Of a stretch of 60,399 nt of DNA, positions 17,142-25,350 are shown piece after piece. A model generated the notes under the pieces. That model did no database searches and was not told the DNA's origin. It was given only the letters and a program-made list of their open reading frames with translations. Both the position numbers and the translations under genes were made by a program. Position 1 is the first letter of the stretch; each line of letters starts with the position of its first letter. This DNA is from Nodosilinea sp. LEGE 07298 (GTDB lineage: Bacteria > Cyanobacteriota > Cyanobacteriia > Phormidesmidales > Phormidesmidaceae). The DNA is taken from contig NZ_JADEXE010000004.1 in NCBI RefSeq assembly GCF_015207265.1, positions 1-60,399 on the forward strand, read 5' to 3'.

Positions 17142-17624
17142 ATGGAAAGCCCCAAACCCTTCCCTTTACCCACGAAAGCATTCAAACTGGCAGGGTTTTT
17201 GCTCGGCTTTGGCCTGGGTGGATTCATAGATGCCATTGTTCTGCATATGCTGCTGCAGTGGCACCACATGATTTCAGGTCGGGTGTCGATGGATACCTTT
17301 ACGGGATTGCAGCGAAATGTAGTCGGCGATGGGGTCTTTAGCGCTGGCATGTGGCTGATTACAGTGACCGGTTTAGGGGTGCTGTGGCGCGGCATGCAGC
17401 GAACCCCAGTGGTGCCTCTCACCACATCCGCGTTTATCGGCTGGATTTTGATCGGCTGGGGCGGGTTTCACCTCTTCGACAGCATCGTTTTTCACGGCCT
17501 GCTGGGGCTGCACCACATTCGGCAAGTACCCAACTTTTTGGTGTACGACATTGCCTTTTTTCTGATTGGCTTTGGGCTGATCGGCGTTGGATATTTGATG
17601 ACACGTAAACAAGTTGATGCCTAA
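17142..17624 (+). CDS. DUF2243 four-helix membrane protein
   Basis: 160 residues with four hydrophobic segments (about 14-34, 66-85, 98-118, 130-150). Conserved-looking elements are GFGLGGFIDAIVLHMLLQWH early, GWGGFHLFDSIVFHGLLGLH in the middle, and a YDIAFFLIGFGL end. These repeated D-x-x-x-x-H features are typical of DUF2243. The His and Asp residues inside helices could bind a metal or heme, but this is unknown. The stop overlaps the start of the sterol-desaturase-like gene, so the two are translationally coupled and may act on the same membrane substrate. Confidence 0.85.
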   Translation: MESPKPFPLPTKAFKLAGFLLGFGLGGFIDAIVLHMLLQWHHMISGRVSMDTFTGLQRNVVGDGVFSAGMWLITVTGLGVLWRGMQRTPVVPLTTSAFIGWILIGWGGFHLFDSIVFHGLLGLHHIRQVPNFLVYDIAFFLIGFGLIGVGYLMTRKQVDA

Positions 17625-18516
17625 TCATCTTCCGATCGCAGCTGTTTTGGTTTTACCCGGTCTAGTCGGGGCTGTATTTCTCGCGTTGTTTTTAGCCGAG
17701 CGGGTGCGGCCCCTGCGGCAGCCCACCCGACCGCTGTGGCAGCGGCTAAAGGTAAATGCTGGGGTAACAGCGATCGCGATCATTTTCAACTTTGCCGTAG
17801 TGCAAACCGCCGCCTACTTCACCATTCAGGCATCAGCAGCGCAGTCCTTTGGGCTGGTGCGATGGCTGCCGGTGCCGCCTCCAGTGGCGGGGGCGATCGC
17901 CTTTTTGCTGCTCGATCTAACCTTTTACTACTGGCACCGGGCCAACCACGGCATTCCCTTGCTGTGGCGCTTTCACAACGCCCACCACATCGACCCCGAC
18001 CTCGATGTCTCAACCGGGTTTCGCTTCCACTTTGGCGAAATGGTGTTTTCGGCGGGGCTGCGGGCGGCCCAGGTGGGGCTAATTGGGGCATCGCTAGGAG
18101 CCTACCTGCTGTACGAGCTGGTTTACCAGGCAAATACTCTGTTTCACCACAGCAACTTGCGCCTGCCCTTGGCCCTGGAGCGGCGGATCAACTGGCTGTT
18201 GGTCACACCCCGCATGCACGGCATTCACCACTCCCAGGTGCGTGAAGAAACCAACTCCAACTACGGCATCATTTTTCCCTGGTGGGATCGACTTCACCAA
18301 ACCCTGCGGCTCAACGTGCCCCAGTCAGAAATTACCATCGGCGTGCCAGCCTACACCGACCCCGCTGACAACCAATTGATTCAGGTTCTGAAGCTGCCCT
18401 TTCAACCCCAGCGCGACTACTGGCTACAGCAGCAGCAGTTTCCCACCGCCCGCGACCCCGCTGTTTTGAGCCCAGACCGCACTCAGATGGCGAGCCTAAA
18501 GCAAGCCGTTGGATAA
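17617..18516 (+). CDS. Sterol desaturase / fatty acid hydroxylase superfamily protein
   Basis: About 299 residues from the ATG at 17617, inside the previous gene's end. It has N-terminal membrane segments and the histidine boxes of the di-iron fatty acid hydroxylase superfamily: YYWHRANHGIPLLWRFHNAH followed by H, then LFHHSNL, and MHGIHHSQ. Such enzymes hydroxylate or desaturate lipids, sterols or carotenoids in membranes. The substrate cannot be told from sequence. Translational coupling with the DUF2243 protein is the only functional hint. The C-terminal 60 residues are soluble and variable. Confidence 0.9.
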   Translation: MPNHLPIAAVLVLPGLVGAVFLALFLAERVRPLRQPTRPLWQRLKVNAGVTAIAIIFNFAVVQTAAYFTIQASAAQSFGLVRWLPVPPPVAGAIAFLLLDLTFYYWHRANHGIPLLWRFHNAHHIDPDLDVSTGFRFHFGEMVFSAGLRAAQVGLIGASLGAYLLYELVYQANTLFHHSNLRLPLALERRINWLLVTPRMHGIHHSQVREETNSNYGIIFPWWDRLHQTLRLNVPQSEITIGVPAYTDPADNQLIQVLKLPFQPQRDYWLQQQQFPTARDPAVLSPDRTQMASLKQAVG

Positions 18517-18569
18517 GTTTTTCCCGTTTCGAATGTCTACAACATAATCCCATTAAGGAGCTACTTCCC

Positions 18570-18791
18570 ATGATTCGTAAGTTTAATCTCATCGATCGTT
18601 TGACCTCCCCTAAAAGCGTAGGAGCTATTCTCCTCGCCCTCGGTGCTCTGGTACTGCCTGCCTGCGGGATAGGCCAAGAAGGAGGCTTAGGTGAAGACCA
18701 AGAACTCTATGAAGAAGAAGGCGAAGGCTTAGGCGACGAAGGCCTGGGCGAAGAAGAAGGTTTAGGAGAAGAGGAGTTAGGTGACGACTAA
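18570..18791 (+). CDS. Small acidic Gly/Glu-repeat lipoprotein
   Basis: 73 residues with a good Shine-Dalgarno (AAGGAG, 11 bases before the ATG). A basic N-terminus and hydrophobic stretch lead to LVLPAC-G, a lipobox. The mature chain is only about 36 residues and almost all Gly, Leu, Glu and Asp, in imperfect repeats of GLG(D/E)E. With so many acidic residues on a short lipid-anchored tail it may bind cations at the membrane surface. I know of no characterised family. The repeat DNA is GAA/GGC-rich and prone to slippage. Confidence 0.65.
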   Translation: MIRKFNLIDRLTSPKSVGAILLALGALVLPACGIGQEGGLGEDQELYEEEGEGLGDEGLGEEEGLGEEELGDD

Positions 18792-18851
18792 TTCCTAGTT
18801 GATTCCTCAGACTGATCCTCTCAGTAGGCAAGCGTAATTGAATATAAGTCG

Positions 18852-18920
18852 ATGTAGGTTGGGTTGAGGCACGAAACCCAACGCCCGCACGGGTTCCGCT
18901 ATCGCTAACCCATCCTACAT
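18852..18920. repeat. Dispersed inverted-repeat element (ATGTAGGTTGGGTT type)
   Basis: ATGTAGGTTGGGTT (18852-18865) pairs with AACCCATCCTACAT (18907-18920) with one mismatch, around a 41-base interior. Sequences of this type (GTAGGTTGGGTTGAGGCACG) recur between genes in many cyanobacteria. It is noncoding. The rest of the 18792-19238 gap holds a short frame reading NTNLEGLDPDGIRHGLQTLL, which looks like the tail of a lost gene, and then an AT-rich promoter region. Confidence 0.6.
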
Positions 18921-19238
18921 TTGAATTGGCCAACGCACTTACCTGCGCAACACCAACCTAGAAGGACTCGACCCCGACGGCATTCGCCACGGCCTGCAAA
19001 CGCTGCTGCGATCGCCATACCAGAGATAACCACGGCTTTTCGAAGCCTAACGGGGCAGTCTAGCCCAGCCCACTCATAGCCGGTAGGCCTACCGGCTAAT
19101 CAAGCCTGGCGCAGCTAGTTACCGCTAGCTGCGCACCCCCTCATAAAACTCTGTTTCTGCCTAAAGGTAGGTAGGAAAAGAACTTTTTAACATTATATTA
19201 AGTAAAAATTGAGTAAAGATATAGAAGGATACGGATCT

Positions 19239-20885
19239 ATGACCAGCTCAATCGAGTTCAAGCTATTTGCGCCTTATAACGAAGGCGCTATTTTATTTGG
19301 CTCTTTTTCTGACTGGCAAGATATTGCAATGAAAAAGGGGGAAGACGGCTACTTTCGTACCTCTGTAGATCTAGAAGATGGACGCTACGAATACAAGTTT
19401 AAGGTACAGTCAAAAAGCTTTTTCCTAGAACCCGATGAGTGGATTGAAGTCATTGATCCTAAAGCCAACCATATAGAAGATACTCATCAAAATACGATTA
19501 TCTATATTAAAGATGGTGAACCCATCGTCGATGACTACGTGTGGAGTCACGACGACAAGAGTTTGCCCCAAAACGAAGAACTCGTTATTTATGAAATTTT
19601 AGTTGGCGACTTTTCGGGTGGCGAAGATGACCCCCATCCTCGGGGAAAACTGCAGCACATTACCGAAAAGCTAGACTACCTCTGCGAGCTAGGCATCAAC
19701 GCTATTGAGCTAATGCCTGTTCAAGAATCTCCAGGTGATCAAGGATGGGGCTATAACACCCATCACTATTTTTGCGTTGAGACCAGCTATGGCACATCCA
19801 AAGATATGAAGCATCTTGTGGACGAGTGCCATGCCAGAGGTATTCGCGTCATTTTAGATGTTATTTTAAATCACTCTGGTTCTGAGGCTCCGCTAACCAA
19901 AATTGATTACACCTACTGGTATCGTCGCGACCCCAAAGATGCCGAATATAACTGGGGGCCAGAGTTTGACTACGACCACTACGACGAGCATCTCGATCTT
20001 TGCCCAGCCCAAGACTTTGTCAAAGACGTGGTTCGCTTTTGGATTTCGGAGTACCACATTGACGGCTATCGATTCGATGCCGTCAGTCAAATGGGCCACT
20101 TTGACTTTCTCAAGGAAATAGCCAGTCAAAATGCTCAAGATGCTCAGCCCAAACCCTTTTACAACATTGGCGAGCTTATTCCAGAGTCTCCCGATGCGAC
20201 CAATCTCGATGGCCCTCTCGATGGCTGCTGGCGCGATGGCTTTTTGCACAATCTTGTGCCCATGCTGTGGGGAGAAGAAACCGATATAGAGACTGTTAAG
20301 GACTTGGTTGACGCTAAGCGATCGGGCTATTTAGGCGCGGTCAATGCCATTACCTATCTCAGCAACCATGACCACGACCATTTAATGGTGCAGTTAGGCA
20401 ATCATGAAATACTTGATGACGCTGCCTTCAAGCGAGCCAAACTGGGCGCGGCCCTGGTCATGACATCGATGGGCGTGCCTTTAATCTGGATGGGCGAAGA
20501 ATTTGGTGCCTATAAACCAAAGTCTCTAGAACCGAATAAAACTGACTGGACTTTGCTGAAAAACGATCGCAACCACGACCTGTTTGAGTACTACAAAGGT
20601 CTTATCGCTCTGCGGAAGGAGAACCACGCCCTGCGCACCGAAAACGTCGAGTTTTTCTTTGAAGACCCAGACTCTAAGGTGCTGGCCTTCATTCGCTGGA
20701 ACGATGAAGGTTCTAGGGTTGTCGTCATAGTTAACTTTTCAGATAATTACCTGGCAGACTACAAAATTGACGGGTTTCCCCACAATGGCACCTGGCACGA
20801 ATGGACCAACAACTACGACGTAGAGATCAATGATGGGGTCTTGGTAACCGATCTGCCTGAATACGAAGCCAAGGTGCTGGTTTAG
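19239..20885 (+). CDS. Alpha-amylase family (GH13) glycosidase with N-terminal CBM48-like domain
   Basis: 548 residues from the ATG at 19239; the longer TTG start has no advantage and AGAAGGA precedes the ATG region. Residues 1-95 look like a CBM48/isoamylase N-domain (EFKLFAPYNEGAILFGSFSD). The catalytic barrel follows: INAIELMPVQES, VILDVILNHSG, DGYRFDAV with the nucleophile Asp near 279, YNIGEL with the general acid Glu near 312, and LSNHDHDH with the third acid near 376. The layout resembles trehalohydrolase-type or branching-type GH13 enzymes acting on alpha-1,4-glucans. The exact bond is unclear. Codon use is more AT-rich than in neighbouring genes. Confidence 0.88.
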   Translation: MTSSIEFKLFAPYNEGAILFGSFSDWQDIAMKKGEDGYFRTSVDLEDGRYEYKFKVQSKSFFLEPDEWIEVIDPKANHIEDTHQNTIIYIKDGEPIVDDYVWSHDDKSLPQNEELVIYEILVGDFSGGEDDPHPRGKLQHITEKLDYLCELGINAIELMPVQESPGDQGWGYNTHHYFCVETSYGTSKDMKHLVDECHARGIRVILDVILNHSGSEAPLTKIDYTYWYRRDPKDAEYNWGPEFDYDHYDEHLDLCPAQDFVKDVVRFWISEYHIDGYRFDAVSQMGHFDFLKEIASQNAQDAQPKPFYNIGELIPESPDATNLDGPLDGCWRDGFLHNLVPMLWGEETDIETVKDLVDAKRSGYLGAVNAITYLSNHDHDHLMVQLGNHEILDDAAFKRAKLGAALVMTSMGVPLIWMGEEFGAYKPKSLEPNKTDWTLLKNDRNHDLFEYYKGLIALRKENHALRTENVEFFFEDPDSKVLAFIRWNDEGSRVVVIVNFSDNYLADYKIDGFPHNGTWHEWTNNYDVEINDGVLVTDLPEYEAKVLV

Positions 20886-21129
20886 CGCTAGTACTCTGCG
20901 GCGCGAGTTTAGATACTATTCTCGGGGGCTAGGGAGCAGGGGGGCTAGGGAGCCAAGCAGGGATTGCGCCACGATACCTGCGATCGCGTCATTTACCTTG
21001 CTTTTACCGAGGAAATCGGGTCAGAATAAAGAGAATCCTTCCCTTCCTTGACTGGCGAGGCTCCGTTATCGGCACCGCTCAAAGGATAGTTGGATCTATA
21101 AGGTATAGCAACGGCCAGATTCTGCCCCT

Positions 21130-22419
21130 ATGACTGCCACAACGCCGCAATTTCGCTCGCTCTCCCCAGCGGATCACCCCCAGCTCAATCATGGTGAGGC
21201 AGAGTTAACGGTGGATGTGGCCATTGTCGGCGGCGGTATTGTCGGGCTAACCCTGGCGGCTGCCCTGGCCCCCTGTGGCATGAGCATTGTTGTGATTGAG
21301 GCTCAAACGGCGACAGCGGCAGCCTCGCGGCAGCGAGCCTATGCGTTCTCGCTAACGTCAGCAGATATTTTCAAAGGATTGGGGCTGTGGCCGCAAATTG
21401 GGCCGCATATCTGCCATTTCGACAAGGTGCAGCTCTCCGATGGCGACTACGGCAAGGTCGTGCAATTTTTGCCAGAAGATTTGGGCACTGAGGCGGTCTA
21501 CTACGGGGCCGAACACAAGGTGCTGATGGCGGCGCTACAGGGGGCGATCGCAGCTACCCCCAACATCCACTACCTCTGCTCTGCCAGCCTGGGCGAGATG
21601 CACGATCGCGGCGAATCGGTGATGGCTGAGGTGAGTACACCCGAGGGGATGGTTAGGGTGCGATCGCCGCTCATGGTGGCTGCCGATGGCAAAGGCTCAC
21701 TCCTGCGGCAGCGGGCCGGCATTGGCAGCGTTGGCTGGCGCTACCAACAGTCCTGTGTGACTACCGTGCTAGAGCCGGAGCATTCGCACCAAAATACCGC
21801 CTACGAGCGGTTTTGGCCCAGCGGCCCCTTTGCCATTCTGCCGCTGCCCGGCCAGCGCTGCCAGGTCGTTTGGACCGCTCCCCACGCCGAAGCCGAAGCT
21901 ATTCTAACCCTGCCCGAAGCAGACTTTATGGCTGAGCTAGAGCAGCGCTACGGTAGCCAAATGGGACGGCTGAGGCGACTAACGCCCCCGGCGATGTTTC
22001 CCGTACAGCTGATGCAGTGCGATCGCTACGTACAGCCCCGCCTAGCCCTGGTCGGAGACGCCGCCCACAGCTGCCATCCAGTCGGCGGACAGGGCCTCAA
22101 CATGGGCATTCGCGATGCGGCGGCGCTGGCCGAAGTGTTAACTCATGCCTACCAACAGGGGCAAAACCTGGGAGATGTAGCCGTGCTGCGCCGCTACGAA
22201 CGCTGGCGGCGATTAGAAAACTGGGTCATTCTCAGCTTTACCGATGTGCTGACCCGCACCTTCTCAAATCAGATTTTGCCGGTGGTGGTGCTGCGACGGG
22301 CCGGGCTGTGGACGCTGGGCTCGGTGCCGATTCTCAAGCGGTTGGCTCTGCGGCTGATGACGGGACGGTTGGGTCGCGTGCCCAAACTGGCACGCCTGGC
22401 CCAGCAAAGTAGGCATTAA
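21130..22419 (+). CDS. FAD-dependent hydroxylase, UbiH/UbiF/VisC family
   Basis: 429 residues. The FAD-binding GxGxxG motif is VDVAIVGGGIVGLTLAAALA (about 28-47). A VAADGKGS motif (the DG box) lies near 188. The second FAD motif is LALVGDAAHSCHPVGGQGLN followed by MGIRDAAAL. These mark the flavin monooxygenases that hydroxylate aromatic rings in quinone synthesis. Cyanobacteria make plastoquinone and phylloquinone, and one such enzyme is usually annotated simply as a FAD-dependent hydroxylase, so the substrate is left open. It is preceded by a 244-base gap and stands alone on its strand. Confidence 0.88.
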   Translation: MTATTPQFRSLSPADHPQLNHGEAELTVDVAIVGGGIVGLTLAAALAPCGMSIVVIEAQTATAAASRQRAYAFSLTSADIFKGLGLWPQIGPHICHFDKVQLSDGDYGKVVQFLPEDLGTEAVYYGAEHKVLMAALQGAIAATPNIHYLCSASLGEMHDRGESVMAEVSTPEGMVRVRSPLMVAADGKGSLLRQRAGIGSVGWRYQQSCVTTVLEPEHSHQNTAYERFWPSGPFAILPLPGQRCQVVWTAPHAEAEAILTLPEADFMAELEQRYGSQMGRLRRLTPPAMFPVQLMQCDRYVQPRLALVGDAAHSCHPVGGQGLNMGIRDAAALAEVLTHAYQQGQNLGDVAVLRRYERWRRLENWVILSFTDVLTRTFSNQILPVVVLRRAGLWTLGSVPILKRLALRLMTGRLGRVPKLARLAQQSRH

Positions 22420-22446
22420 GAGCCGATCCGAAAACCTCGGAGCCAA

Positions 22447-22893
22447 TCAATCTGTATAGATGCGCTCGATGGAAAAGTCGTTGATCGTGTCTTCAAAGCG
22501 ATTAAGGGTAACGCGCATTTCGTCGTAGGCGCGGGCCGTAGAAACGCCGCCTGGCGTGGGGCACTGCACCTGCAACAGGGTTTGAAACGACCCGTACGCG
22601 GCGTGGGTGTACAGCGCTTTTTCGCACACAGGGCTAATAAACCCTTCGATCGCCAGCTGATTTAGCGCGGCCACCCCCATCGGGCTTTGCAGCACAACGC
22701 GCCAAGTCTGCTCCTCATCCTCTGCGCTGGCGGGCTGCCAGACCTCGGGCAGGGCAGAGCTGGCTTCGGCCTGGGCCAGACCGTTTTCGGCTGGGCCAGC
22801 ATCGACGGCGGGCACCCACGCCCCACCCAAAACGACCAGACCGAGGCCAGCGGCCAGCCCTGTCCAACGTGGCCATAACGACGACTTGTTCAT
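22447..22893 (-). CDS. Secreted conserved hypothetical protein
   Basis: About 148 residues from the ATG at 22893; an upstream ATG at 22926 is in frame but gives an odd Gln-rich leader before the signal peptide. MNKSSLWPRW and a hydrophobic stretch end near AGPAENG, a likely signal peptide. The mature part contains EEQTWRVVLQSPMGVAALNQ, two Cys residues (PVCEKAL and QVQCPT) that could form a disulfide, and a short RFEDTINDFSIERIYTD end. I do not recognise a domain. It converges with the UbiH-family gene. Confidence 0.7.
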   Translation of the reverse strand: MNKSSLWPRWTGLAAGLGLVVLGGAWVPAVDAGPAENGLAQAEASSALPEVWQPASAEDEEQTWRVVLQSPMGVAALNQLAIEGFISPVCEKALYTHAAYGSFQTLLQVQCPTPGGVSTARAYDEMRVTLNRFEDTINDFSIERIYTD

Positions 22894-23112
22894 AATCGGT
22901 TCCTGTTTGTTTAACTGTTGCCCCATTTTAGAAAGCGGGCCTGTGTCTACAAGCGTGGGTTACGAGATTTGCAACAGAGAGCGCCAACCACCTCACCCCG
23001 TAGGGTCTACTGCTTATAAATATCTCGTTGCTGCGTGGGAGTCCCTGCAAGATCCCCCTAAATCTCCCTTAGAGGATGTTTGAACAGTCTTACTTCTTGT
23101 AGCGAAAGTGGA

Positions 23113-23187
23113 GATCCCCCTAAATCCCCCTTAAAAAGGGGGACTTTGATTCCGGTTCCCCCATTTTCAAAGGGGCTAGGGGGGATC
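23113..23187. repeat. Dispersed GATCCCCC inverted-repeat element
   Basis: The element opens GATCCCCCTAAATCCCCCTT and closes AGGGGCTAGGGGGGATC, so the ends are inverted copies. An inner stem CCCCCTTAAAAAGGGGG also forms. A partial copy (GATCCCCCTAAATCTCCCTT) lies just upstream at about 23050-23069. Such elements are frequent in cyanobacterial intergenic DNA. The surrounding 22894-23200 gap has no gene. Confidence 0.7.
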
Positions 23188-23200
23188 ATGCGCGATCGCC

Positions 23201-23488
23201 CTACCGGGCCAGTCTTCGACCATCGCGCTGGCTGTAGCGCAGCACATCACCCACATCGGGGCGAATGATCAGGCCGCTGGCGGGAATGTCGATCGCATGG
23301 CTCCAGCTAATGCGCTCTAGGTAGCCGAGCAGGTGCAGGCGATCGATGGCGTGCTGGGTGTCGTCGGGGGAGCCGACCAGGTAGTGCCGCAGGCGGCGAT
23401 CGCGCACTACGGCGATCGGGTTTCTGAGCAGCAGAGCCGGGGCCGCCTCGGTTGCCGGGGGCGACACAAAAGATTGAGTTTGCAACAT
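23201..23488 (-). CDS. Conserved hypothetical protein
   Basis: 95 residues without signal or membrane segment. It contains an Arg-rich middle (NPIAVVRDRRLRHYLVGSPD), a helix IDRLHLLGYLERISWS and RPDVGDVLRYSQRD. Codon use and HIP1 content are native. I do not recognise a family. The DNA before its start carries a repeat of the GTAGGGTGGGC type, so it probably has its own promoter within 23489-23550. The gene is likely real but of unknown function. Confidence 0.6.
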   Translation of the reverse strand: MLQTQSFVSPPATEAAPALLLRNPIAVVRDRRLRHYLVGSPDDTQHAIDRLHLLGYLERISWSHAIDIPASGLIIRPDVGDVLRYSQRDGRRLAR

Positions 23489-23549
23489 TTCAAAACGTCC
23501 TCAACAGCAAATTTTCAAATGAACGCTACCCACCAACCAGAGATGACAG

Positions 23550-23580
23550 CATCCCGTAGGGTGGGCATTGCCCACCACCC
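23550..23580 (+). repeat. GTAGGGTGGGC dispersed repeat, left copy
   Basis: CATCCCGTAGGGTGGGCATT followed by GCCCACCACCC. It contains an internal palindrome (GGTGGGCATTGCCCACC). The same unit occurs in opposite orientation at 24074-24104, so the pair brackets the small XRE regulator gene. Confidence 0.7.
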
Positions 23581-23747
23581 ACCTCCAGCTTGTTGGCAGC
23601 CTATGGACGGCAAAAACTGGCCCCTGCGATCGCAGATGGCAAAAGAACATGATCGGTAACGGTAGAATGGGGCACGACAGCAGGAACCCCGCAAACCTCC
23701 GGCAATGGGGAATTTAGGCTTCTCTGCTAATCGCTAACTAGACACAT

Positions 23748-23786
23748 TGTCTAGACAGTTAGTCTATTTGTCAACCTGTCTAGACA
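23748..23786 (+). promoter_or_regulatory. Two TGTCTAGACA palindromes, candidate operators of the XRE regulator
   Basis: The perfect 10-bp palindrome TGTCTAGACA occurs at 23748-23757 and at 23777-23786, 29 bases apart centre to centre. Further half-sites (GTCTA, TAGACA, TTGTC) fill the DNA between and beside them. The pair ends about 20 bases before the regulator's likely ATG. Paired palindromes at this spacing sit on nearly the same helix face and are typical of an autoregulated repressor. Confidence 0.6.
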
Positions 23787-23808
23787 GCTTGTCTTGTTTC
23801 TCTCACGG

Positions 23809-24051
23809 ATGACAAGGCAAATTACGGCTGATATGGAAGAATCGCCACTGAAGAAATTGCGGGAAGAGATGAGCATGTCTCAGGAAGACTTTGCCCGTAG
23901 AATCGGTACCTCAGCCCGCACCATTAGCCGATGGGAGACTGGGGAGAGTGTGCCATCGTTTACCATCGCTCAGATGAAGGCGCTAGATGCTTTGCTGGCT
24001 GAGCAGGGGAAGTCGATTAAAGAATTGCCTGATAGCTTTGCAGCAGGGTAG
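23809..24051 (+). CDS. Small XRE-family helix-turn-helix regulator
   Basis: About 80 residues from the ATG at 23809. A second ATG at 23833 would give 72 residues and a cleaner start at the HTH domain. The HTH is LREEMSMSQEDFARRIGTSA followed by RTISRWETGESVPSF, with the standard W-E-x-G turn of Cro/CI-type proteins. There is no C-terminal sensory domain. The palindrome pair just upstream suggests that it represses itself. It could control the TIR and NACHT genes downstream, or be a solitary antitoxin-like protein. No toxin partner is visible. Confidence 0.8.
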   Translation: MTRQITADMEESPLKKLREEMSMSQEDFARRIGTSARTISRWETGESVPSFTIAQMKALDALLAEQGKSIKELPDSFAAG

Positions 24052-24073
24052 GTTGGCTGTTTGAGGCGGGGTT

Positions 24074-24104
24074 GGATGGTGGGCGGTGCCCACCCTACGG
24101 GATG
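24074..24104 (-). repeat. GTAGGGTGGGC dispersed repeat, right copy (inverted)
   Basis: This is the reverse complement of the unit at 23550-23580 (here GGTGGGCGGTGCCCACCCTA and then CGGGATG). A GTG inside it opens the long frame that runs into the TIR gene, but this GTG belongs to the repeat and is unlikely to be the true start. Confidence 0.7.
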
Positions 24105-24115
24105 TTTTTAGGGCG

Positions 24116-24225
24116 TTTCGAGAAAAGTACTCGGTGTTTCGAGAAAATAACTCGGCGTTTGGAGAAATCTGCTCGGCGTGCCGAGAAAATTACTCGAAAC
24201 CTGGAGCAAACCGCTCGGAATCTCG
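24116..24225 (+). repeat. Five-copy 21-bp tandem repeat upstream of the TIR gene
   Basis: Units begin at 24116, 24137, 24158, 24179 and 24200, with a final partial TCTCG. The best conserved core is CGAGAAAA(N)TACTCGGCG, so each unit also holds a CGAG/CTCG half-palindrome. Divergence grows from left to right. It is open in the TIR frame, because 21 is a multiple of three, but it is more likely noncoding DNA. Confidence 0.75.
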
Positions 24226-24301
24226 CCCTTTGGGGCTGAAGACTGAGGTTAAGATTGACCAAACCGCCCCTTCACCGCCACTGTCGCCAGCCCCGCCACC
24301 G

Positions 24302-25290
24302 ATGCCCAGTATTTCTATCTCCTACCGCATCAGCGACAGCGCCGATATCACCGGGCGCATCCGCGAACGGCTGGTGGATTACTTTGGGGCTGAGCAAATT
24401 TTTCGCGATGTGCAGTCTATCCCTCTAGGTATCGACTTTCGAGACAACATCAACACCGAGCTAGACAATTGCCAGGTAATGGTGGTGGTAATTGGCCCCA
24501 CGTGGCTCAGCGTTGAAGATACTGATGGCGATCGCCGTCTTGAGCACCCCGATGACTGGGTGCGGCGAGAAATTGAGACTGCCCTCAACCGTGGGATTCC
24601 GGTTATTCCTGTGCTGCTGGGCAACGCCCGTCTACCCAAGGCCGAAGAACTGCCCGAAAGCTTGCAGGCACTGGCCTACCGCAACAGTACCACCGCCAGG
24701 GCCGACCCTGATTTCGACCCCGATATGGCGCGACTGATTAAGAGTCTAGAGGCGGTGCTGGCTGAGCCTTCGTCCACGGCCTCTACCCCTAACAACCTGC
24801 CTCGCAGCGGTGCGGTGGAGTTTGTGGGCCGCGAAACCGACCTCAACAACCTTCATACCCAACTTCATCAATCGGATTGCGTTGCCATTACTGCCCTGGG
24901 CGGCATGGGGCATTGGTAAGACCGAGCTGGCCCTGAAATATGCCTTGCACGACCGCGCCCAGGGCACCTATCCCGGCGGTATCTACTGGCTGCAAGCTAA
25001 AGAGCTAGCTATCGGCATCGAGATCGTTAACTTTACCCTTGTCTACCTATGGTCATAGACGACGTAAGCGGCCCCGGCGACAACGCAGTCTATGCTGCTA
25101 TCAAGCCCTACCTGCCACACTCAAAAAACGCTTTCGGGTGGTGAGCAGCACCCGCCTGCAACTAGACACATCTAAACGATGGTGCAGATCGACGTACTGA
25201 GCAAGACTGCGATCGCCTTAGACTTTATCGTGCCGCTTAATGGAAAGAGTTTGCTTACTTTGCAAAGTATGGGCTGGGCTATCTTCTGCC
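24302..25290 (+). pseudogene. Frameshifted TIR-NB-ARC (STAND) gene
   Basis: The TIR domain starts at the ATG at 24302 (SISISYRISDSADITGRI, then IFRDVQSIPLGIDF, VVVIGPTW, RREIETAL and IPVIPVLLG). This is the pattern of toll/interleukin-receptor domains, and a Glu in RREIETAL could be catalytic for NAD cleavage. An NB-ARC begins near 24820 (VEFVGRETDLNNLHTQLHQS). The P-loop is split: the frame stops at 24917, while the +1 frame reads GIGKTELALKYALHD. One extra G in the run 24907-24910 explains this. Further on, VIDDVSGPGDNAVY and KKRFRVVSSTRLQLD are in yet other frames, and the spacer between them and the P-loop is too short. The gene is dead unless the TIR half alone is used. Confidence 0.75.
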
Positions 25291-25350
25291 AGTTACGGCC
25301 AAAATTAGCGTTGCGAATACTATGAGGTAATGTGATTCTACATTTTATCT

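Noticed and set aside
18961-19029. Short frame ending GLQTLLRSPYQR as a gene
   Set aside because: Only about 23 codons with no start. It may be the tail of a lost gene, but the family cannot be named.
21104-21121. Solo terminal repeat of the MITE (TATAGCAACGGCCAGATT)
   Set aside because: Similar to the MITE end at about 14 of 18 positions, but no second end is found and it abuts a gene start, so chance similarity is possible.
24086-24301. N-terminal extension of the TIR protein from the GTG at 24086
   Set aside because: The GTG lies inside a dispersed repeat, and the extension only translates the 21-bp tandem repeat. The TIR fold begins right after the ATG at 24302.
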